This document shows positions 9,332 to 14,762 of a stretch of 14,762 bases of DNA, piece by piece. Positions within the stretch are counted from its first letter, which is position 1. Each line of letters opens with the position of its first letter. Source of the DNA: Actinomycetes bacterium (GTDB taxonomy: Bacteria; Actinomycetota; Actinomycetes; Propionibacteriales; Propionibacteriaceae). The DNA is taken from the NCBI GenBank assembly GCA_029778515.1, contig JAKOQD010000177.1, forward strand, positions 1 to 14,762. Reading direction: 5' to 3'. Below the pieces are notes generated by a model. The model searched no databases. It was not told the DNA's origin and saw only the letters and a program-made list of their open reading frames with translations. The position numbers and the translations under genes were made by a program.

Positions 9332-9859
9332 CTAGTGGTGGGACTTGTCGGACGGGTTGAGGTGGAGTTCGGCGAGCGCGGCATTGGCGATCGCTTCGAC
9401 CGGACGGTCGATGTCGGCAGCGAAGCCTGCCTCGTCGGCTTCGAGGGCTTCGAGAGTTGCCAGCTGGGACGGCAGTAGCGACGCTGGCATGAAGTGGTCG
9501 GTGCGGCCGGCCAGACGTTCGGCGAGTAGTTCGGGGGTACCGACCAGGTGCAGGAACACGGTCCGTCCGGGAGCTGTGCGCAGCCGATCGCGGTAGGCGC
9601 GGCGAAGTGCTGAGCAGGTGACGATCGTGGATCGTCCGGACGCGTCCTGGGTGGCCGTCCATTCGGCGATCAAATCCAGCCAGGGCCAGCGGTCGTCGTC
9701 GTTCAGCGGCGTGCCCGAGCTCATCTTCGCGATGTTGGCCTGGGGGTGGAAGTCATCGCCTTCCGCCACGATCCAGCCGAGCTGTTTGTGCAGCGCTTCG
9801 GCGACGGACGACTTGCCGCAGCCTGCCACGCCCATGATCACCAGATGGGTGTTCGTCAT
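9332..9859 (-). CDS. gntK: Gluconokinase
   Basis: Phosphorylates imported gluconate to 6-phosphogluconate with ATP, feeding both Edd and Gnd. It has 175 residues, typical for the small P-loop GntK type rather than the FGGY type. Seen: Walker A GVAGCGKSS (10-18), the gluconate-site segment EGDDFHP (33-39), NDDDRWPWL (53-61), CSALRRAYRDRLR (82-94), and the lid/C-terminal block DHFMPASLLPSQLATLE (121-137). All are diagnostic for gluconokinase over shikimate kinase. It is the first gene of the operon, with a good AGGAGAGG ribosome site, and lies 158 bp from the divergent gntR. Confidence 0.96.
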   Translation of the reverse strand: MTNTHLVIMGVAGCGKSSVAEALHKQLGWIVAEGDDFHPQANIAKMSSGTPLNDDDRWPWLDLIAEWTATQDASGRSTIVTCSALRRAYRDRLRTAPGRTVFLHLVGTPELLAERLAGRTDHFMPASLLPSQLATLEALEADEAGFAADIDRPVEAIANAALAELHLNPSDKSHH

Positions 9860-10017
9860 CGTTGACCTCTCCTCTACTGATCGCAGCGGCGCGGTCAGTG
9901 AGATGACCTTAACCTACATAAGTACTCTCAATCAAGAGAATCGGATTATTTCTTCCCTGAAAGGTAGTCCGTGCCGTGGTTTGGATATGCTTACCCCGAC
10001 GCTGACTAGGAGGCTTG
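9860..10017. promoter_or_regulatory. Divergent gntK/gntR promoter region
   Basis: This 158-bp spacer is the most AT-rich stretch of the island. For the gnt operon, the minus strand offers TAGGTT (9916-9911) as a TANNNT -10, giving a leader of about 45 bases; no clear -35 is seen. For gntR, the plus strand has TATGCT at 9986-9991 as a -10 with a leader of about 20 bases, and AGGAGG at 10009-10014, only a few bases from the ATG. The -10 calls are tentative. The layout lets one regulator control both directions. Confidence 0.6.
9924..9941. promoter_or_regulatory. Candidate GntR operator, 18-bp inverted repeat
   Basis: ACTCTC (9924-9929), six spacer bases AATCAA, then GAGAAT (9936-9941): five of six arm positions are symmetrical. 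It lies just upstream of the candidate gnt-operon -10 at 9916-9911, where a bound dimer would block polymerase. Size and symmetry suit a FadR-type GntR dimer. Binding is inferred, not known. Confidence 0.45.
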
Positions 10018-10749
10018 ATGAGCGAGGATTCGGCCGAATCCACCTCACCCATGCACCACGCAATCGCGCGTGAGCTGGGGCTGGAGATCATCGACGGTGC
10101 CTGGCCCCTCGAAGCGGCGCGGACGCTGGAGGACCTGCAGTCGCGTTTCGGCGTCTCCCGGACGGTCGCCCGCGAGGTCTCCCGTCAGCTTGAGGCCATG
10201 GGTCTGGTGCGCACCCGGCGCCGATTCGGGCTGGTGGCTCGACCGATGTCGGAGTGGAGCGTGCTCAACCCACTGCTCATCGACTGGCGACTGCACTCCT
10301 CACGTCGCGAAGAACAGATCTACTCGCTCACCCAGTTACGCCTCGCCGTCGAGCCGGCGGCCGCGGAGAGCGCGGCTCGATTCGCGTCCATCCACACCAG
10401 GGCGCGGCTACTGCCGCTGGCCGCGGAGATGCGGCGCACCGGCGAAGCCGGGCAGCTGCACGAGTTCATGAAGTTCGACATCGAGTTCCACAGCCGGCTG
10501 CTGAAGTCGTGCGGCAACGAGCTGTTCGCCGCACTGAGCGACCTGGTCGCGGTCGTACTGCAGGGACGCACCGAGCTCGGCCTGATGCCGGCCCAGCCAA
10601 AGCCCGAAGCCCTCGCCGGACACGAGGCTGTAGCCGAGGCCGTGTTCAGGGGCGACCCGGAGGCTGCGCGGATCGCAATGCAGGGCATCCTGGACGAGGT
10701 CCGCGAGGCGTTCAGCGAGGCCGAAGCCGCACGCGCCGCCGCGTCCTGA
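10018..10749 (+). CDS. GntR-family (FadR subfamily) regulator of the gluconate operon
   Basis: Transcription factor of 243 residues. A winged helix-turn-helix covers about residues 12-76, including ARTLEDLQSRFGVSRTVAREVSRQLEAMG split across helices, with SRTVAREV as the recognition helix. An FCD ligand domain covers about 95-235. In the FCD part Asp154 and His158 (KFDIEFHSRLL) and His202 (GHEAVAEAV) match three of the usual metal-ligand positions; a further histidine normally found between them is not obvious. It is divergent from gntK and is most simply a repressor released by gluconate or 6-phosphogluconate; the effector is inference. The ATG at 10018 follows AGGAGG. It is the only gene here read against the expected direction of the leftward replication fork. 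Downstream it converges on dciA across 83 bp with no clear terminator. Confidence 0.9.
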   Translation: MSEDSAESTSPMHHAIARELGLEIIDGAWPLEAARTLEDLQSRFGVSRTVAREVSRQLEAMGLVRTRRRFGLVARPMSEWSVLNPLLIDWRLHSSRREEQIYSLTQLRLAVEPAAAESAARFASIHTRARLLPLAAEMRRTGEAGQLHEFMKFDIEFHSRLLKSCGNELFAALSDLVAVVLQGRTELGLMPAQPKPEALAGHEAVAEAVFRGDPEAARIAMQGILDEVREAFSEAEAARAAAS

Positions 10750-10832
10750 CCGAGCCCCACCGCCCCGCCAACCTCGGAATCCAGACCGGGCCCCGAAACC
10801 TAGACCAATCCGCGTTCGTAGGTCGGAAGCGG

Positions 10833-11306
10833 CTAGCCATAGGTGTCGCGCGGGCCACGGCCGGGGACAGAACGACGGCCCTTCTTCCAGCTGGGCGCCT
10901 CGGGGCCGACGACGTTGACCCTAGTGACCGTGCCCTGGCCGAGCTGTTCGTTCAGCCGGGCCACCAACTGCGGGGCGATCAGGCGCAGCGAGCTGGCCCA
11001 GGTGGACGAGTCCGCGCGGACTGTGAGCACGGTGTCGGCATAGCCCGTTGGGGTCGAGTGCTCGGCGTTCACCGCTCCGACCAGCTCGGGCCAGCGAGCC
11101 AGTAGTTGGTGGACGTTGACCTCGCGCGTCCAGCCCTGGGCGTCGATGACCTCCTTGAGGATGTCGCCTAGCGGAGTGGGCTCGTCGGTGGGCGAGACCG
11201 GACGGCGTTTGCGCTGCGGAGGCTTCGGGGTCGTGCCCCGGGCCGCGCGCGCAATCTGCTTGGCCAGGTCGGTGCCCTGCGGGTCGTGTTCGGGAGTCTC
11301 GGTCAT
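10833..11306 (-). CDS. dciA: DciA-like protein (DUF721), replicative helicase partner
   Basis: A 157-residue protein of the DUF721/DciA family, found in bacteria lacking DnaC/DnaI and shown in others to help DnaB helicase loading. A charged, proline-rich and probably disordered N-terminus (about 1-45, with KPPQRKRR) precedes the domain: [29 protein letters not shown], then [21 protein letters not shown] with the typical WA..L pattern. The tail [20 protein letters not shown] is the conserved ending seen in actinobacterial homologues. The start ATG overlaps the recF stop (ATGA), indicating coupled translation. In most relatives gyrB follows directly; here the gluconate island intervenes and gntR runs convergently into its 3' end. 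The family assignment is firm; the helicase role is taken from other species. Confidence 0.9.
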   Translation of the reverse strand: MTETPEHDPQGTDLAKQIARAARGTTPKPPQRKRRPVSPTDEPTPLGDILKEVIDAQGWTREVNVHQLLARWPELVGAVNAEHSTPTGYADTVLTVRADSSTWASSLRLIAPQLVARLNEQLGQGTVTRVNVVGPEAPSWKKGRRSVPGRGPRDTYG

Positions 11307-12487
11307 TCGTCAGCCGCCGGGGCTTCTGCAACCACGGTGCCGCCCGCCACGATGAAGCGCCTGCCCTGCAGCGCAGACGGGACGTCGGCGGCCACCGCAG
11401 CGGTGATCAGCACCTGCTCGGCGCCGGCGATCAGTTCCGCCAGCCGGGCGCGACGGGTTTCGTCAAGTTCAGCGAACACATCGTCCAGGATCAGCACCGG
11501 CACAACCCCGTCCGCCTGCAGCAGCCCGAAACTGGCCAACCGCAGCGCCAACGCGGTCGACCAGGACTCGCCGTGGGACGCGTACCCCTTCGTCGGCAGG
11601 TCGCCGAGCGTGAGCGTCAGGTCGTCGCGATGAGGTCCGACCAGGCACAGGCCGCGAGCGATCTCCTCGTTGCGGCGCGCCTTCATCTTGGCGGTGAGCA
11701 ACTCGGTCAGTTCGGCGGTGGTTGGGATGGTGTCGGAAGGAGTGGCCTCGGCACGCGGCTCGGCGGCGTCCAGAGCGGACGATCTGTACGCCACCGCGGC
11801 CAAATTGTTCGTCGGCGCTATGTCGGCGTAAGCGGACGCGAGCAACGGACCCAGCTCGGCCAGTGTGGTCAGCCGAGCCGCAACGATCTCGGCGCCGAGC
11901 GCGGCCAGTTGCCCGTCCCAGACCTCAAGGGTGAACTCGACCTCTTCGGTCAGCGCCCGCGGGCCGCGTGCGGAAAGTGACTTCAACAAGGTGGAACGCT
12001 GCTTTAGCACCCGGTCGTAGTCCGCCCGCACCCCGGCCAGCCGCGGCCAGCGCGCCACCAGTAACTCGTCGATGAACCGGCGGCGCTCGCTCGGATCCCC
12101 CTTGACGATCGCCAGGTCCTCCGGCGAGAACAGCACCACCCGCAGCGCGCCGAGCAGATCGCGCGGCCGCCGCAGCGGGGAGCGGTTAAGTGAAGCCTTG
12201 TTGGCCCGTCCGGGGATGATCTCGATCTCAAGCAGCAGGCTGCGCGCATCGTCCAAGCCGGCCTGCACCCGCGCCCGGACGATCGAACGCTCGGCCCCGG
12301 CTCGGACCAGCGGCGCCTCGGAAGCCACTCGGTGCGATCCGAGCGTCGCCAGGAACTCGACCGCTTCGATCAGGTTTGTCTTGCCTTGGCCGTTCGCACC
12401 AGTCAACACGGTCACGCCGGGCTCGAGCGGCACGTCGGCCAGCTGGTAGGAACGGAAGTCAGCGATGCTCAGATGGGTGACGAACAT
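11303..12487 (-). CDS. recF: DNA replication and repair protein RecF
   Basis: SMC-like ATPase that helps load RecA at single-stranded gaps with RecO and RecR. It has 394 residues, a normal actinobacterial length. Seen: N-terminal block [14 protein letters not shown]; Walker A GANGQGKT (30-37); conserved [20 protein letters not shown] (121-140); GPHRDDL (284-290); signature-like SHGE (304-307); and Walker [12 protein letters not shown] (332-342). The middle (150-270) is the helical arm region. It overlaps dciA by four bases. Upstream, a 128-bp repeat-bearing spacer separates it from dnaN, so it may depend partly on read-through from dnaN. No strong ribosome site is evident immediately before the ATG. 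Confidence 0.97.
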   Translation of the reverse strand: MFVTHLSIADFRSYQLADVPLEPGVTVLTGANGQGKTNLIEAVEFLATLGSHRVASEAPLVRAGAERSIVRARVQAGLDDARSLLLEIEIIPGRANKASLNRSPLRRPRDLLGALRVVLFSPEDLAIVKGDPSERRRFIDELLVARWPRLAGVRADYDRVLKQRSTLLKSLSARGPRALTEEVEFTLEVWDGQLAALGAEIVAARLTTLAELGPLLASAYADIAPTNNLAAVAYRSSALDAAEPRAEATPSDTIPTTAELTELLTAKMKARRNEEIARGLCLVGPHRDDLTLTLGDLPTKGYASHGESWSTALALRLASFGLLQADGVVPVLILDDVFAELDETRRARLAELIAGAEQVLITAAVAADVPSALQGRRFIVAGGTVVAEAPAADE

Positions 12488-12514
12488 CTTCGATCACCCC
12501 CAGGAGCCGATGTG

Positions 12515-12549
12515 CTCAAGGTTTTTGAGATCCCGGCCTGCGCCGGGAT
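12515..12549. repeat. Two adjacent hairpins in the dnaN-recF spacer
   Basis: ATCCCGGC (12530-12537) and GCCGGGAT (12542-12549) form a perfect 8-bp stem with loop CTGC. Directly beside it CTCAA (12515-12519) and TTGAG (12525-12529) form a 5-bp stem. The larger one resembles a dispersed GTCATCCCGGCGCAGGCC-type intergenic repeat that I recall from other high-GC bacteria. In the dnaN transcript both would fold between the dnaN stop and the recF start; no T tract follows. Confidence 0.7.
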
Positions 12550-12611
12550 GACCAACCAGAGACATGCGGCGATGACTGACCTGAGACTGCGGGGATGATT
12601 GACCGGACGCT
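12542..12611. repeat. Three imperfect 23-24 bp tandem units between dnaN and recF
   Basis: Units at 12542-12565, 12566-12588 and 12589-12611 all begin GC-G-GATGA and continue with an ACC core followed by a G-rich/A end; they differ at a few positions each. The last unit ends five bases before the dnaN stop. The first unit includes the right arm of the neighbouring hairpin. Origin unknown: degenerate duplication or remnants of a REP-like element. This is the place where gnd is found in streptomycetes. Confidence 0.65.
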
Positions 12612-12615
12612 AAGG

Positions 12616-13776
12616 TCACGCCGGCAGGCGCATCAGCATGATGACGTGCTTGTAGTCGGCATTCGGCTCGCCGTCCAGTTCGTTCAGGCCGGTGAGCAGG
12701 CAGGGCTTGCCGGGCTGGGTGAACGAGAACTGCACGTACGGGCTGTCCAGCGCCGAGAGCGCGTCCTGCAGGTAGTGCGGGTTGAAGCCGGCAGCAGTCA
12801 TCGCAAGCCCGGTGCCGCTGACGTCTTCGACCACGGCCTCCAGGGCCTCTACTGCCTGCGCCTGGTCGCCGGTGGCCGCCTCGAGGGTGATCGAACCCTC
12901 CGCGATCAGCATGCGCAGGGACGTGTTGCGCTCAGCCACCAGGCCCACGCGCTTCACGGCAGCGATCACCTCCGCGGTGTTGGCGCGGACGCTGACCGCT
13001 GCCTGCACGTTCATCAGGTGCCGCACCTTCGGGAACTCGCCGTCCAGCAGCCGGGTGGTGATCTGGCGGACGCCGGCCGTCCCGGTGCCCTCGAAGCCGA
13101 TCAGCCCGTCGCCGGTCGCGGCGGACGAGAGGCTCAGCGTGACCTGCTCGCCGGCGGTCATCGACTTCGCGGTCTCGGCCAGGACGCGGGCCGGCACCAG
13201 CGCCGCACCCTCACCGCCGCTGCTGCGCGGGTTCCAGTCGAGCTCCTTCAACGCCATGCGATAGCGGTCTGTGGCCAGTAGGGAGAGGGTCTCGCCCTCA
13301 ATCTCCATGCGGACGCCGGTGAACACGGGCAGCAACTCATCGCGTCCAGCTGCGACCACGACCTGGCCCACCGCCTTGGCGAACTCGTCACTCAAGATCG
13401 CGCCGGTGGCTTCAGGCATCTCCGGCAGCGCCGGGTAGTCGGCGACCGGAAGGGTCTGCAGGGTGAACCGGGCGGTGCCGCAGACCAGTTCCATCTTGGT
13501 CTCGTCGGCGGTGATGTCGACCGGCTTGTTCGGCAACGAACGCGCGATATCGGCCAGCAGCCGGCCGGAAACGAGCGCCACGCCGTCGTCGGTGACCTCC
13601 GCGTTGACCGTGATCTTCGCCGACGTCTCGTAGTCGAAGCTGCTCATCACGACCTGGTTACCACTGGCCTTGACCAGCAATCCGGCCAGGATTGGGACGC
13701 TAGGACGGGTGGGCAGGCTGCGCGCAGCCCACTGCACGGCCTCAGCCAGGACGTCGCGGTCGAGACGGATCTTCAC
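12616..13776 (-). CDS. dnaN: DNA polymerase III beta sliding clamp
   Basis: Processivity clamp of the replicative polymerase. It is 386 residues with the chosen start and has the three-domain clamp pattern: domain 1 from MKIRLDRDVLAEAVQWAARSL with VPILAGLL and SFDYETSAK, domain 2 around residues 125-250 with DRYRMALKEL, and domain 3 ending YKHVIMLMRLP. The GTG at 13776 has AGGGAG five bases upstream and matches the MKIR start of streptomycete DnaN. The GTG at 13797 would add seven residues and place that ribosome site inside the gene. It follows the presumed oriC, with a candidate promoter about 40 bases upstream, and is separated from recF by 128 bp. Confidence 0.97.
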   Translation of the reverse strand: MKIRLDRDVLAEAVQWAARSLPTRPSVPILAGLLVKASGNQVVMSSFDYETSAKITVNAEVTDDGVALVSGRLLADIARSLPNKPVDITADETKMELVCGTARFTLQTLPVADYPALPEMPEATGAILSDEFAKAVGQVVVAAGRDELLPVFTGVRMEIEGETLSLLATDRYRMALKELDWNPRSSGGEGAALVPARVLAETAKSMTAGEQVTLSLSSAATGDGLIGFEGTGTAGVRQITTRLLDGEFPKVRHLMNVQAAVSVRANTAEVIAAVKRVGLVAERNTSLRMLIAEGSITLEAATGDQAQAVEALEAVVEDVSGTGLAMTAAGFNPHYLQDALSALDSPYVQFSFTQPGKPCLLTGLNELDGEPNADYKHVIMLMRLPA

Positions 13777-13781
13777 TGTTG

Positions 13782-13787
13782 CTCCCT
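13782..13787 (-). promoter_or_regulatory. Ribosome binding site deciding the dnaN start
   Basis: Minus-strand AGGGAG is spaced five bases from the GTG at 13776. It supports this start over the in-frame GTG at 13797. Confidence 0.55.
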
Positions 13788-13813
13788 CTGTGCTCACACG
13801 CGTGGGTCAGTAG

Positions 13814-13819
13814 ATCATA
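13814..13819 (-). promoter_or_regulatory. Candidate dnaN -10 element
   Basis: Minus-strand TATGAT, one base from TATAAT, lies 37 bases ahead of the dnaN GTG. It would place a transcription start near 13806 and a leader of about 30 bases. No good -35 hexamer lies 17-18 bases upstream. Confidence 0.4.
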
Positions 13820-13926
13820 TCGACGCAGGCTCTGGCTTCGGGGTTTGGTGACGTGTTTCCCCAGCTGTGCATCCGCCGACTTTGAAGTTCATTGGAGATC
13901 TATCAATTCGTCCTCGTAGTAGCGGC

Positions 13927-13944
13927 TGTGGATTCGGTGGACAA
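13927..13944. promoter_or_regulatory. Adjacent pair of degenerate DnaA boxes
   Basis: TGTGGATTC (13927-13935) matches TGTGGATAA at 7 of 9 bases, and GGTGGACAA (13936-13944) matches the actinobacterial TGTGGACAA at 8 of 9. They are directly abutting and in the same orientation, a spacing that would favour cooperative DnaA binding. Confidence 0.55.
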
Positions 13945-13990
13945 CTCGCGTCAGCCCCACCCACATCGCGAGTCGCGGTCTGCATGACCC

Positions 13991-13999
13991 TGTGGATAA
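13991..13999. promoter_or_regulatory. Perfect DnaA box
   Basis: TGTGGATAA, the exact complement of the consensus TTATCCACA. This is the only perfect match I found in the dnaA-dnaN gap and the best anchor for oriC. Confidence 0.85.
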
Positions 14000-14062
14000 C
14001 AGAGAACTACACGGGGAGGATTTGCGGATACTCTCAGCCTGCGTTTTGGGAATTCACAAGTA

Positions 14063-14124
14063 GGGGGCTTCGTCCCCAGACATATCCACAGCGGTGCACA
14101 GCGGACTTCGCCCGCGGGAGCGGG
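14063..14124. repeat. Two short hairpins inside oriC
   Basis: GGGG (14063-14066) pairs with CCCC (14074-14077), continued by G-T and C-G inside. CCCGC (14111-14115) pairs with GCGGG (14120-14124) around GGGA. They flank the reverse-oriented DnaA box at 14082-14090. Confidence 0.45.
14082..14090. promoter_or_regulatory. DnaA box in opposite orientation
   Basis: ATATCCACA matches TTATCCACA at 8 of 9 bases and faces opposite to the boxes at 13927-13999. Confidence 0.65.
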
Positions 14125-14125
14125 T

Positions 14126-14134
14126 TGTGGGCAG
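14126..14134. promoter_or_regulatory. Weak DnaA-box-like site
   Basis: TGTGGGCAG keeps TGTGG but matches TGTGGACAA at only 7 of 9 bases. A similar 7-of-9 site, TGTGGACTT, lies at 14291-14299. Either could be a low-affinity site or chance. Confidence 0.3.
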
Positions 14135-14179
14135 AGCGCTTCAGGTTTTGAACCGGGAAAATTGAGCCTATGGAGACCC

Positions 14180-14203
14180 TTGAGCGGGTCGAAGAGCGCT
14201 CAA
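14180..14203. repeat. Inverted repeat near the dnaA side of oriC
   Basis: TTGAGCG (14180-14186) and CGCTCAA (14197-14203) form a perfect 7-bp stem around a 10-base loop. The left half plus loop, TGAGCGGGTCGAAG, resembles the arm TGAGCTTGTCGAAG of the gyrB-gyrA repeat, with three differences. Confidence 0.5.
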
Positions 14204-14334
14204 CCCGAAATCTGGAGCTCATAGCGGACTTGGTTGCCGGGAATGGGCGCAGGAAGAGGCGTGCGGACGCTGCGGTGAACGACTGTGAGGTGTGGACTTC
14301 GGTCTGTCCCCTAGCCCGGGGCGGGTCCCTAGAT

Positions 14335-14350
14335 CCTGGGCGTGGCCAGG
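14335..14350 (-). terminator. Possible dnaA terminator stem
   Basis: CCTGG (14335-14339) and CCAGG (14346-14350) pair around six bases, beginning five bases past the dnaA stop on the minus strand. The stem is short and lacks a T tract. Confidence 0.25.
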
Positions 14351-14354
14351 GTGG

Positions 14355-14762
14355 TCAGCGCAGCGGCGACTGCTTGATGCGGTTGGTCAGCTCGGTGATC
14401 TGGTTGAAGACGCTGCGGCGCTCACGGAGGAGCTGGCGGATCTTCCGGTCGGCGTGCATCACCGTGGTGTGGTCGCGGCCGCCGAACAGCTGGCCGATCT
14501 TCGGCAGCGACAGGTCGGTCATCTCGCGGCACAGGTACATCGCGATCTGGCGGGCGGTCACGAGCACGTGCGTCCGGCTCTGGCCACACAGTTCTTCGAC
14601 CGAGATCGAGAAGTAGTCGGCGACGTGGGTCATGATCGCGGTCGACGAGATTTGAGTCTCGCCGCCCTCGGGGATGAGATCCCGCAGCACGATCTCAGCC
14701 AGGGCCAGGTCCACCTCCTGGCGATTCAGGCTCGCGAACGCGGTCACTCGGATCAGGGCACC
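14355..14762 (-). CDS. dnaA: Chromosomal replication initiator DnaA, C-terminal 136 residues
   Basis: Initiator ATPase that binds DnaA boxes and opens oriC. Only the C-terminal part lies in the window; the frame is open through base 14762. The fragment begins [13 protein letters not shown], the conserved end of the AAA+ lid. It continues into domain IV, the DNA-binding domain, with [22 protein letters not shown] and the signature [11 protein letters not shown], whose helix-turn-helix reads the DnaA box. It ends SPLR followed by TGA. The ATPase domains, linker and start are outside. It lies 578 bp upstream of dnaN on the same strand, with the presumed oriC between them. Confidence 0.97.
   Translation of the reverse strand, partial: GALIRVTAFASLNRQEVDLALAEIVLRDLIPEGGETQISSTAIMTHVADYFSISVEELCGQSRTHVLVTARQIAMYLCREMTDLSLPKIGQLFGGRDHTTVMHADRKIRQLLRERRSVFNQITELTNRIKQSPLR

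Larger units (their letters stand above)
13777..14354. other. Probable chromosomal replication origin (oriC)
   Basis: A 578-bp gap between dnaA and dnaN, the standard oriC position in actinobacteria. It has one perfect DnaA box, several one- or two-mismatch boxes in both orientations, several hairpins, and patches richer in A and T than the genes (about 13880-13920, 14021-14060, 14140-14165) that could unwind. No reading frame here shows family motifs. Box density is low for a streptomycete-type origin, so the exact initiation and unwinding sites are not assigned. Confidence 0.8.

Noticed and set aside
7995..9662. 555-codon minus-strand frame across gntP and gntK
   Set aside because: Arg/Pro-rich out-of-frame reading; the true frames give a clear GntP and a clear gluconokinase.
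10015..10017. TTG as the gntR start
   Set aside because: It is directly followed by an ATG, and the AGGAGG motif would lie too close to the TTG.
11458..11474. Sequence in recF resembling the gyrB-gyrA repeat arm
   Set aside because: It encodes the conserved AELDETR segment just after Walker B, so the likeness is explained by coding constraint.
13777..13797. dnaN start at the GTG at 13797
   Set aside because: It adds seven non-conserved residues and buries the AGGGAG site that serves the GTG at 13776.
13867..14151. 94-codon plus-strand frame in the dnaA-dnaN gap
   Set aside because: No recognisable motif; it runs through DnaA boxes and hairpins of the presumed oriC, and no good ribosome site was seen.
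1..14762. CRISPR array, IS element, tRNA or rRNA, phage or defence genes
   Set aside because: No regularly spaced direct repeats, transposase motifs, structured RNA genes or defence-family proteins were seen; every long conserved frame belongs to replication or gluconate metabolism.

Overview
This window is the origin-of-replication neighbourhood of a high-GC actinobacterial chromosome. The evidence is the gene set and order on the minus strand (dnaA, oriC gap, dnaN, recF, dciA, gyrB, gyrA), an oriC lying between dnaA and dnaN, the GRGPRDTYG tail of the DciA-like protein and a DnaN beginning MKIRLDRDV, which resembles streptomycete DnaN. The order or genus cannot be fixed from the sequence alone. 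Both ends are cut inside genes: gyrA loses its 3' end at base 1 and dnaA its 5' part at base 14762.

From right to left: the C-terminal part of dnaA (14355-14762); a 578-bp non-coding gap with DnaA-box-like 9-mers (13777-14354), the probable oriC; dnaN (12616-13776); a 128-bp repeat-bearing spacer; recF (11303-12487) overlapping dciA (10833-11306) by ATGA. Then comes a catabolic island: a FadR-type GntR regulator on the plus strand (10018-10749), and divergent from it a tightly coupled minus-strand operon gntK, gntP, edd, eda, gnd (9859 down to 4577). After a 312-bp gap come gyrB (2246-4264) and gyrA (1-2150), separated by 95 bp holding a strong inverted repeat.

The island is a complete route for gluconate. 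GntP imports it and GntK makes 6-phosphogluconate. Edd plus Eda convert that to pyruvate and glyceraldehyde-3-phosphate (Entner-Doudoroff), while Gnd can instead decarboxylate it to ribulose-5-phosphate. GntR probably represses the operon through the divergent promoter region, where an 18-bp imperfect inverted repeat (9924-9941) is a good operator candidate. No zwf or 6-phosphogluconolactonase gene is present, so the cluster looks gluconate-fed rather than glucose-fed.

The most notable point is placement. In streptomycetes, as I recall, a short gnd lies between dnaN and recF. Here that slot holds only repeats, and a short gnd is the last gene of a gluconate operon between dciA and gyrB. All replication genes and the gnt operon run away from oriC, co-directional with the expected fork; only gntR is head-on. 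I found no CRISPR, IS element, tRNA, rRNA or previously unknown protein system. The families are all known; the novelty, if any, is in arrangement and in the repeats.
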